From positions 1 to 45,981 of the forward strand of contig CAJOOM010000150.1 of assembly GCA_905236775.1 (NCBI GenBank): a DNA stretch of 45,981 nt. Direction: 5' to 3'. Below the pieces are notes generated by a model. It was not told the origin of the DNA. It worked only from the letters and a program-made list of their open reading frames with translations, and searched no databases. Positions within the stretch are counted from its first letter, which is position 1, and each line of letters opens with the position of its first letter. A program made the translations under genes and the position numbers. This document shows, in pieces, positions 29,296 through 37,131 of the stretch. This stretch comes from Candidatus Gastranaerophilales bacterium. GTDB taxonomy: Bacteria > Cyanobacteriota > Vampirovibrionia > Gastranaerophilales > Gastranaerophilaceae.

Positions 29296-29541
29296 CTAGC
29301 CAACCAACTCAGTATCGTCTGATTCGGAAGCTTTTACCATAATGGCATGTTCTACAGGATTTTCCTTTTTGTAGGAATTTTCATTCACTGCCGCTTCTTC
29401 GAAGCCAAACTCGTCTCGGGCTTTCTTCATTTGTATCTCATCAACCAATTTTTTTGCAAGTTCCGCAATTTCATAAACTAATTTATAACGATTGTCTGTC
29501 TTTTCGTTTAATTCCCATGCTACTTTAATAATTTGATCCAT
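29296..29541 (-). CDS. rpoZ: probable RNA polymerase omega subunit
   Basis: KTDNRYKLVYEIAELAKKLVDEIQ...NPVEHAIMVKAS resembles the omega motif (NRY-x-A..A + KPV..AI); 81 aa. Confidence 0.55.
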   Translation of the reverse strand: MDQIIKVAWELNEKTDNRYKLVYEIAELAKKLVDEIQMKKARDEFGFEEAAVNENSYKKENPVEHAIMVKASESDDTELVG

Positions 29542-29602
29542 TTGTTACCTCTTTTACATTAACAATTATATTTATTCTATAATACTCAAAAATATTTGTC
29601 CA

Positions 29603-29686
29603 GTGGGGTAAATAAGGGGGTAAATAGTGGGGTAAATAGTGGGGTAAATAGTGGGGTAAATAGTGGGGTAAATAAGGGGGTAAATA
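29603..29686. repeat. 7 x 12-bp tandem repeat (GTGGGGTAAATA / AGGGGGTAAATA)
   Basis: Seven consecutive units read directly; only the first two bases of the unit vary. Confidence 0.95.
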
Positions 29687-29818
29687 AGGGAGGGGTGGAA
29701 AGTAAATCATGATAAATATATGCGAATGTAGCAATACCAAATATATAGATAATTAAGTTACATATCTTTTGACGATTCAGATATACTATAGTAAAATATT
29801 ATGGTTTAATCTTGTAAA

Positions 29819-30370
29819 ATGAATTTATTTGGACTGTTTATGGATATTTTTATATTACGTATTAATGATGAAAAACTAAAAAATCTAAATTTAACTGAAT
29901 TTTGTTATAAATCATTTAAGCAAAATAAAAAATGCTTAGAACATTCATTTATGTATTTCATGTTGAACAAAATACTTATGGAAAAATATAATATTCAAGA
30001 AAGAAAAATTGAATTTATTGATAACAAACCATATTTAAAAAACAGAGAATTATATCTAAGCTTAAGCCATAGTAAGGAATATATCGCATTAGCATTTTCA
30101 AAAAATGATTGCGGTGTTGATATAGAATTTATAAAGGATAGAGATTATAAAGCAATCTCCAAAAGAATGAATTTTGAATCAAAAACACTCAAAGAATTTT
30201 ATAAAGATTGGACTAAATTTGAAGCAGAATATAAATTGGGAAAAAAATCTAAGCAAATAAAGACAATTGAGTATAATTCATACATCTTAACGGCTGTTAG
30301 TGAAAATTCAGAGGAGGATTTTCAATTTTATACTCAAATAAAAGACTGTTTTTCTAAATTAACAGTTTGA
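29819..30370 (+). CDS. 4'-phosphopantetheinyl transferase (Sfp-type)-like protein
   Basis: LYLSLSHSKEYIALAFSKNDCGVDIEFI and FYKDWTKFEAEYKLGKK match Sfp motifs (GVDIE; W-x-K-x-EA-x-x-K). True start may be 29840. Confidence 0.75.
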   Translation: MNLFGLFMDIFILRINDEKLKNLNLTEFCYKSFKQNKKCLEHSFMYFMLNKILMEKYNIQERKIEFIDNKPYLKNRELYLSLSHSKEYIALAFSKNDCGVDIEFIKDRDYKAISKRMNFESKTLKEFYKDWTKFEAEYKLGKKSKQIKTIEYNSYILTAVSENSEEDFQFYTQIKDCFSKLTV

Positions 30371-30376
30371 TTTCGT

Positions 30377-30403
30377 TAAAGAAATTTTTTATTTTGCCGA
30401 TAA
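30377..30403 (+). promoter_or_regulatory. sigma-28-type promoter, TAAAGAAA-N11-GCCGATAA
   Basis: Exact -10 GCCGATAA and 11-nt spacer, TAAAG core of -35; 21 bp upstream of ATG 30425. Confidence 0.7.
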
Positions 30404-30424
30404 TAATCTTGTAAAGGAGATTCT

Positions 30425-30598
30425 ATGGCAAGAATAATTGAAAGTTTTACTAATCAAAGAAGAGTAATCAAATTAAGTACAAATGACATCTTATCAATTG
30501 TTAGAGATTATCAAAGAATAGTTCCACGCGGTATAAGTTCAGAACTTGTAAGAGAATATCTTGACGACACAGTTATATATTTGCCGGAAGATTTATGA
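30425..30598 (+). CDS. small 57-aa protein, absent from the supplied ORF track
   Basis: ATG...TGA encodes MARIIESFTNQRRVIKLSTNDILSIVRDYQRIVPRGISSELVREYLDDTVIYLPEDL; AAAGGAG just upstream. Confidence 0.75.
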   Translation: MARIIESFTNQRRVIKLSTNDILSIVRDYQRIVPRGISSELVREYLDDTVIYLPEDL

Positions 30599-30605
30599 TT
30601 CAAAC

Positions 30606-30851
30606 CTACCCTCCGGTAAATTTACGTATTAATCTGGTCAAAAATGACGGCCCATAAGTTTTGTTTGATATTGGGTTCGTATTAACAGGATAATAAGATG
30701 CGACTTGCGGATTAAAACAATGTTCGCATCCGTACTTCTGCTTCATATCTATGTTAACATTACGGCTATACGTTGTATTCAAAGGCATTGCACCCATCAT
30801 ATTCATACCGTTCATCATTCCGTAAGTATTATAACCAAAATTCATACCCAT
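30606..30851 (-). CDS. small Met/Gly/Asn-rich hypothetical protein (81 aa)
   Basis: MGMNFGYNTYGMMNGMNMMGAMPLNTTYSRN...CEHC...; AAAGGTG upstream. Confidence 0.6.
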   Translation of the reverse strand: MGMNFGYNTYGMMNGMNMMGAMPLNTTYSRNVNIDMKQKYGCEHCFNPQVASYYPVNTNPISNKTYGPSFLTRLIRKFTGG

Positions 30852-31045
30852 AAATACACCTTTATTTTATTCTACACATATATATAAAGTATTTTAAGCA
30901 TCAAAAATTGCCTTAATGTTAAGAATTGTTACGAAAATTTGGCTTTTTAAAAATTGTGACATTTGAAAATTGAAAAATTTTACCCTTATAAATACTGCGT
31001 TTTAGCGATTTATGTAAAGAATTGTAACAATATAATTAAAAACAT

Positions 31046-31072
31046 TAAAGTTTTAAAAAAAAATGCCGATAA
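31046..31072 (+). promoter_or_regulatory. sigma-28 promoter, perfect consensus TAAAGTTT-N11-GCCGATAA
   Basis: TAAAGTTT TAAAAAAAAAT GCCGATAA: 16/16 consensus bases with the canonical 11-nt spacer; TTGTAACAA at 31022-31030. Confidence 0.85.
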
Positions 31073-31109
31073 CACTAGTGTAAAGAAAAGAAATAAAAGG
31101 AGTAGAAAA

Positions 31110-31487
31110 ATGGCAGATGGAATTCATAGTATTGGAAGCGGCGCTTCATATGGAGTAGGCGGCGGATATGTTCCAAATAGACGAGACGAAGCAAAGCAAC
31201 CTGAACAAGGAGAAATTAAAACAAATGCTAATACTGAACGTAAGGAAGTAAATCCTGACGATGTTATGAAGTTTTTAGCAAACAATAATTATTTTATGCC
31301 GGTAAGAACGGAAAAGCCACAGCCTACAGTTGAAGTAGGTCATGTTGATGCAGAGACAGAGGAAAGAATTGCCGGATATATGGAAAGATTTGAAGAAATC
31401 TATGCAATTGTAGAACAAGAATTCGGAACAGAACTTGCTCCTGCAATTATGGATTTGGTAATGGATAATTTGATGGGAATGGTTTAA
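31110..31487 (+). CDS. hypothetical protein (125 aa)
   Basis: MADGIHSIGSGASYGVGGGYVPN...; AAAGGAG upstream; start adjusted from ORF 30963 because the promoter lies inside the ORF extension. Confidence 0.75.
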   Translation: MADGIHSIGSGASYGVGGGYVPNRRDEAKQPEQGEIKTNANTERKEVNPDDVMKFLANNNYFMPVRTEKPQPTVEVGHVDAETEERIAGYMERFEEIYAIVEQEFGTELAPAIMDLVMDNLMGMV

Positions 31488-31547
31488 AAAAGGGATACTA
31501 TACTGAAAAAATCTCGTACTAACATATTTTTCTACACTTTAATTTAC

Positions 31548-31569
31548 AAGGGTCGGTTTTGCCGCCCTT
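31548..31569 (+). terminator. rho-independent terminator
   Basis: AAGGGTCGGTTTTGCCGCCCTT followed by TATTTTTAT. Confidence 0.6.
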
Positions 31570-31574
31570 TATTT

Positions 31575-32888
31575 TTATGTTTTAGTTCTTGATACGGAGA
31601 ATATCAATCCAAGCAACATCAAGGCTGGATAAAAAAGACCTTTTAGAATTGCAAAAGAGGTTATTCCGATTGATGCTGATAGTGCTGCAGCAATTAATAT
31701 TTGCGCTCCGTAAGGAATCATTCCTTGTACACAGCAGGATGTTGTATCCATTAAACTTGCTGCACGTTCAGCTTTTACACCATATTTTTCAGAAAGTTCT
31801 TTAACAATTGAGCCGGAAGTTATTATTGCAACAGTGTTGTTTGCAGTGAAGAGGTTTATTACACCAACTAAAAAACAAATTCCGATTTCACAAGTCTTTT
31901 GATTTTTAATCCAGTGTTCAGTTGATTTAATGATATATGTAATTCCTCCATTATATCTAACAAGTAAAAGCAAACCTCCAGCAAGCATTGCTACTATAAT
32001 TGTATTTGCCATACTTGTTGTTCCGTCACCAATGTATGCAAAAGCAGTAAAAATATCAAATAAACCATAAGACATTCCGATTATTGTATTTAATATTGTT
32101 CCCAGCAGCAGTAAAAACATTACATTAACTCCTGATATACCAAGAATTAGAAGCAAAATGTATGGTGCAACTTTTATATAGCTATCTAGATTTAATATAG
32201 TTTGTTCAATCGTTCCAGCTGATGTTGAAGTAAATATAGGAAGTGCGTATAAAATCAGACAAAGAATTGCCGGAATTGTAATAATTTTTAAGTTATAAAA
32301 CATTTCATCACGCATTTCAACATTTTGAGTACGGCTTGCGGCGATTTTGGTATCAGATATAAGTGACATATTGTCTCCGAACATTGCGCCACCTACAGTT
32401 GCACCAAGTAGTATAGCCGGATTAAAACCCAACTCTTGTGCTATAGTAACCGCAATAGGCACAATAGCAGCAATTGTTCCGCAAGATGTACCTATAGAAA
32501 GGGATATAAGTGCTGAGATTACAAATAAACCTAGTACCATAAATTGAGTCGGAATAAAGTGTTGTGCAATCATAACGGCAGCATCTACACCGCCAACGGC
32601 TTTTGCTGTTGCGGTAAAAGCACCTGCAAGTATAAAAATAAGACACATAATCATAATGTCTTTATTTCCCATTCCTAATGCAAAAAGTTCAATTTTTTTG
32701 CTTAACTTTTCTTTGTGGTTAAGAATAAGTGCAGTTGCAGAAGAAATAATAAAAGCAACTGTCATGGGAACTTTAGAAAAATCTCTTGTCCAAAGTGAAA
32801 AACCGAAATAAAAAATTACAAATACAATAAACGGAATTATAGCTTTAAAGCTTGATTCTCTCCACTGAACGAATTCTGAATTTTTCAA
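31575..32888 (-). CDS. NhaC-family Na+/H+ antiporter
   Basis: SLSIGTSCGTIAAIVPIAVTIAQELGFNPAILLGATVGGAMFGDNMSLISDTKIAASRTQNVEMRDEM. Confidence 0.88.
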   Translation of the reverse strand: MKNSEFVQWRESSFKAIIPFIVFVIFYFGFSLWTRDFSKVPMTVAFIISSATALILNHKEKLSKKIELFALGMGNKDIMIMCLIFILAGAFTATAKAVGGVDAAVMIAQHFIPTQFMVLGLFVISALISLSIGTSCGTIAAIVPIAVTIAQELGFNPAILLGATVGGAMFGDNMSLISDTKIAASRTQNVEMRDEMFYNLKIITIPAILCLILYALPIFTSTSAGTIEQTILNLDSYIKVAPYILLLILGISGVNVMFLLLLGTILNTIIGMSYGLFDIFTAFAYIGDGTTSMANTIIVAMLAGGLLLLVRYNGGITYIIKSTEHWIKNQKTCEIGICFLVGVINLFTANNTVAIITSGSIVKELSEKYGVKAERAASLMDTTSCCVQGMIPYGAQILIAAALSASIGITSFAILKGLFYPALMLLGLIFSVSRTKT

Positions 32889-32945
32889 TATTACATACCT
32901 CTTTAGACTTTGTATTCTAAACTTAACAATATGCTAAGTCAAGAA

Positions 32946-33974
32946 TTATTCATCATCATCATCTTTTTCCATTGCGCGTTTTAAGATGTTTTGGTCTATT
33001 CTTTTTGTTGAATATTTTTTATGAGTTTTTTCCATTAATTTTTCACTTGGACGTTTTTTGGATGATTTTTTAGTCTTGGCAGCTTGCCTAATTCCAGAAA
33101 GAGCAATGCCTTCATTCAATTCTTTATACCAATTCGCCCAGATTATAGAACGCAGCGGAAGTGTGTATTGAATAATTATTTGAGCAAACGTGAGTTCTAC
33201 AATAAATATTGAAATATCACTGTGAGATATAATGCCCAATCCATATTGCGTAAAATTTAATTCCGGCAGCGAATTAACAAGCGGCATTATAAAATTTGAA
33301 AGACCGGTTGTTATTCCGACTGCGTTAATTCCTTTTGAGATTAGCTGTGGGATAATCAAATACGTTAATAAACCGGTTAATATAATCAATATAAATGTAG
33401 GGCGGAAGTTTCCTTTTACTAATAAAAGACTCTTTTTTAGACAGCCAATTGGAGATAATTCTGTTTCAAAAGTAAATACTTGAAAAACTAATACAAAATA
33501 AACGGCAAATATTCCGCCAATAACCCAAAATAGTGGGAATAAAGCTATTATGGAAAGAATTCCAATTAGCAGCCACAATCCGATAAAATATGGAGTTCTT
33601 TGTTTTATTAATTCATCGTGAGCATCAAAATCGTAGACTTTTCCTGATTTAACAAGATTGACAAACATTGAATTTATGCTTCCGTAAGCGATAAGATATT
33701 CCCAAAAAGCTTTGCAAAAAATTGCAAGTCCGGGAAGTGTTATGATGATTGATATTATGATAAGTGCTGATATGTTGTTTAAATTAGGAAATTTATCTAT
33801 TAATTTTGGCATATTCCGGATATAAAAATATGTCAGAATAGAGATTAACCCTAAACCTGCGACCTGCCCTAAAACAGGGAAAGCCATGTATTTGATAAAC
33901 TTATCAAATGCTGAAAAATACAAGCCTATTGATTCAGTGAACACCCCAAATGTAGTTTTAGCTCTCTTTGACAT
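32946..33974 (-). CDS. multi-pass membrane protein of unknown function
   Basis: Several hydrophobic segments, basic/acidic tail KKSSKKRPSEK...KDDDDE; start adjusted to MSKRAK. Confidence 0.65.
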   Translation of the reverse strand: MSKRAKTTFGVFTESIGLYFSAFDKFIKYMAFPVLGQVAGLGLISILTYFYIRNMPKLIDKFPNLNNISALIIISIIITLPGLAIFCKAFWEYLIAYGSINSMFVNLVKSGKVYDFDAHDELIKQRTPYFIGLWLLIGILSIIALFPLFWVIGGIFAVYFVLVFQVFTFETELSPIGCLKKSLLLVKGNFRPTFILIILTGLLTYLIIPQLISKGINAVGITTGLSNFIMPLVNSLPELNFTQYGLGIISHSDISIFIVELTFAQIIIQYTLPLRSIIWANWYKELNEGIALSGIRQAAKTKKSSKKRPSEKLMEKTHKKYSTKRIDQNILKRAMEKDDDDE

Positions 33975-34169
33975 AATTATCTCCAATGTATTTCTATTTT
34001 AATATAAAATTATAATTTTTTCGCAAGCTCCTATTTCTTAAAATTTCTTTATATTTTTAACAAAAATTAATAAATCTTAACAAGCATTAAAAATGGCTGA
34101 AATAAAGTATTTATAGTTGTAATAATGTAAATATTTAATGCTTAAATTGTAACAATTTTAGTAAAACAT

Positions 34170-34196
34170 TAAAGTTTTTTTAAATTATGACGTTAA
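34170..34196 (+). promoter_or_regulatory. sigma-28-like promoter, TAAAGTTT-N11-GACGTTAA
   Basis: Exact -35 and spacer, -10 6/8; TTGTAACAA at 34147-34155. Confidence 0.6.
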
Positions 34197-34295
34197 ATGT
34201 AAGTAGGTGAATAGTGTATAAAATGCATATTATATACAAACAAAATATCGTATTTATATATACAATATTACCGGATATTGGATAGGAAAAACAAA

Positions 34296-36497
34296 ATGAT
34301 AAAAAATGTAAAAAGAAAATCTAGTAAAAATGGGTTTACAATAGCAGAACTACTTATATCAATGCTGGTTGTAATGGTTGTTTTAACTGCACTGGCACCA
34401 ATAATAGGACCAAAGAAAGCAAGAATTCCGGTATTATTAAAAAAACACGGTCTTGTAGAGTGCTATTGGGTGTATGATGAAAGTGGAAAAAAACCATTTG
34501 TACAAGAAAATCATTTTCTACAAAATAAAAGCGAGGCGAAATTAAATGTTCCTGATGGAGCTAATTATTGTGAATTTGAACCTCCTGCCGGAGTTACTAA
34601 TTTTACAGTATATGTTATCGGTGCAGGTAGCGGAGATGAGATAAAAGATGATGATTTACGCAGCTTGAATTATGATATTCAATTAAGACCAAAAACTGAT
34701 TTTTTAAGAGTAGGTACATTTCAAAATGATATAGATGCTGCAGCTGGCACTGATAAAGAATTTGCATTCTTACCTGATTATATACGCAAAGCAATAGATG
34801 ATTGGTCTTGGATGCAATCTAGTTTAGCTGTAGGTAATAGTAATGGTAAAAATTTAGATGATAAAGATTGGGATGTAGAAACAAATAGAAGTGGTTTGCC
34901 CAGATTATTTATGTATGCAGGAAATGTAACTCAACCAATGACACAAGGAAATCCAAGTATAGCTCATATAGAATGTAGAACAGAGGGTGATTGCGGCGCA
35001 TTTAAAACCAGACCCAGTGAATTTGATTATATAAATATGATAGTGCCAACTATCGGAACTTATGATCCGACGTATAGATGGGAGAATATAGATGAATATC
35101 GTGACAAGTGTGCTTACATTTCCTTTCAAGATGGTACAAATGGAGAACGACCATTACAAATGATTGGTGTAGGTAAGCCAATGGATTCTAAGACATCTTT
35201 TACTATACAAGCAGATGATAGTACAGCATATGTAGCTAGTACAGGAATTAGAGACGTGCTAAACTCATCAAATTCAAAAGGTCTATCAGGATTAGGTTCA
35301 TCAGGTTTATTAGGTTCATCAAATGGTAATAAGCTCGAAAGTGAAAAAGCTTCGCAACTCACACCTCAAGAAATAGCGGGAGTAAAATTGGATGTAAAAT
35401 TAGATAAAGAAGATGCCATTAAATACCAATGTAGCAGTAAGGATATGGATTGTAGTAGTAGTGAAGCTTATCAACAAGAATTAGATGCGATTTGTAATGA
35501 ATACCCTTATAAACAAAGTTGCAACAAAGAGTTAGAGGGTATCCCTTTTAGAAGCTTAAATGATGGGAAAGAGCCTGCAATAACTGTTGATTATATTGTC
35601 TCACTATCACCTCATTATCTTGATACAACTCAACAAGTAGGCGAAAAAAATAGGGCAGGTACGGTTCAGGTTACAACAGAAAGTGTTATTTTGACATCGA
35701 CTTACACATATCCATATGGGACTTTTCATTATAGAACGGCAGGAGCATCCGGAAATGAGGTGGTAGCAAATTATACAAAATTGAATGGGAAAAAATATCG
35801 TCTCTATCCAGCTAATAATGATAATACTAAAAGTTTATTTGTTGAAGTATCCAATAATGATGAAACAGGAACTGAAATTGAAAAAACATATTTAAAAGTT
35901 AATGGAGTAGATACAAACCAGCAAATAAAATCTTTAAATGTTGAACAGCTTGCTAGAGGTGATATACCGGCAATTCCTAGAAATAACTTTAGTGATATAG
36001 ACAATAGAAATGATATGTTCAAATATATAGCAGCTGTAAAGGCATTTGGTTCTGAATCTGTCCTGGGAAATTGTGGTAGTTCTGAAAAATCTATTGCCTG
36101 TCCGGGATATGGTTCACCTGGGTATTTTCCATTAATTAATAGATCAAGTTTAACAAATAATATTTTAAATAAATCTTTAACCTTACATACACGAGGCGCA
36201 GGGTTATATTGTTCGAATCCGAGGAATTATGCTCATAGTTGCGCTACAAGAGCGGGGATGGATTTTCAAACTTGGAATTTTACACCTCTCTTAGATAATA
36301 CATTTCAAGATCCATATGAAAAAATAGAATTAATAGGCGAAGAATACAAAATTAACGATACCGAAAGTGACCCTTGTGAGCAATACCAGGCTGAATTTCA
36401 TGAAGTAATCACTGGAGCCAATGGCGATCTAACAATAGTATGTAAAACAAAAGGACTTTCAAAACCCGGAAATGGAGCGGTAATAATAGTATGGTAA
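34296..36497 (+). CDS. large pseudopilin-like protein (prepilin N-terminal motif)
   Basis: NGFTIAELLISMLVVMVVLTALAPII; C-term NGAVIIVW; start adjusted to ATG after GGATAGG. Confidence 0.85.
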   Translation: MIKNVKRKSSKNGFTIAELLISMLVVMVVLTALAPIIGPKKARIPVLLKKHGLVECYWVYDESGKKPFVQENHFLQNKSEAKLNVPDGANYCEFEPPAGVTNFTVYVIGAGSGDEIKDDDLRSLNYDIQLRPKTDFLRVGTFQNDIDAAAGTDKEFAFLPDYIRKAIDDWSWMQSSLAVGNSNGKNLDDKDWDVETNRSGLPRLFMYAGNVTQPMTQGNPSIAHIECRTEGDCGAFKTRPSEFDYINMIVPTIGTYDPTYRWENIDEYRDKCAYISFQDGTNGERPLQMIGVGKPMDSKTSFTIQADDSTAYVASTGIRDVLNSSNSKGLSGLGSSGLLGSSNGNKLESEKASQLTPQEIAGVKLDVKLDKEDAIKYQCSSKDMDCSSSEAYQQELDAICNEYPYKQSCNKELEGIPFRSLNDGKEPAITVDYIVSLSPHYLDTTQQVGEKNRAGTVQVTTESVILTSTYTYPYGTFHYRTAGASGNEVVANYTKLNGKKYRLYPANNDNTKSLFVEVSNNDETGTEIEKTYLKVNGVDTNQQIKSLNVEQLARGDIPAIPRNNFSDIDNRNDMFKYIAAVKAFGSESVLGNCGSSEKSIACPGYGSPGYFPLINRSSLTNNILNKSLTLHTRGAGLYCSNPRNYAHSCATRAGMDFQTWNFTPLLDNTFQDPYEKIELIGEEYKINDTESDPCEQYQAEFHEVITGANGDLTIVCKTKGLSKPGNGAVIIVW

Positions 36498-37111
36498 ATA
36501 ATAAAATAAAAAAGCAAAATAAATCCGGTTTTTCGCTTGCAGAAGCGCTTGTTTCTATGTTGATATTATCCGTATTTTTTATTGCAACAGCAAAAGTTAT
36601 AACAACTAAACAACCTGCCGGTAAAATTGCAATTACACACGGTTTTTATGAATGTTATCGTGATAGCAGCGGTGAACTTAAACAAACAAGTTCTGATGAT
36701 CTTGTTATAAAACGCAACGAAGGGGTTGAACAATGTGCTTTTTATCCGTCAAAGCATTTACCTAATGTCGTGCAATATTATATAAAATCAAACGATGAAG
36801 AAAAAGTCTACTATGCCAAATTACATCCATATCTGGACCCTGAAAAAGATTTCATTATATTAGGTAAGTTAAATGGTTATGTCCCTAGTAATGACTTTCT
36901 TAAAGAAGAAGAATTCAAAAATACTGAAGTTTCAAAAAGCGCTGAAAGTTCTGAAAGTTCAGAAGAGTCTGAAGAGTCGGAAACTTCTGAAGAAAATATA
37001 GATTATATAAAAAATTTAGCAAATTATTTAAAAAATGCTTATCCGGAATCAATAGTAGCAAAAAAACTTGATAAGAATGAAAATGTAGAAGCATTCTTTA
37101 TAGCTTGGTAA
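36491..37111 (+). CDS. minor pseudopilin-like protein
   Basis: SGFSLAEALVSMLILSVFFIATAKVI; overlaps preceding gene by 7 bp; ends AFFIAW. Confidence 0.85.
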   Translation: MVNNKIKKQNKSGFSLAEALVSMLILSVFFIATAKVITTKQPAGKIAITHGFYECYRDSSGELKQTSSDDLVIKRNEGVEQCAFYPSKHLPNVVQYYIKSNDEEKVYYAKLHPYLDPEKDFIILGKLNGYVPSNDFLKEEEFKNTEVSKSAESSESSEESEESETSEENIDYIKNLANYLKNAYPESIVAKKLDKNENVEAFFIAW

Positions 37112-37131
37112 CAAATAATAGGAGCAATAAA

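Noticed and set aside
29603-29686. Possible CRISPR array
   Set aside because: Contiguous 12-bp units without spacers; no cas genes in the window.
29525-29740. 71-aa minus-strand ORF with PHYLPHYLPHYLP repeats
   Set aside because: Translation of the 12-bp tandem repeat; no RBS and it overlaps the start of the rpoZ-like gene. Treated as a repeat array only.
30852-30960. Minus-strand sigma-28 promoter for the 30606-30851 gene
   Set aside because: CGTAACAATT...ATTAAGGCAA resembles part of the composite box but lacks the TAAAGTTT core and correct spacing to a GCCG -10.
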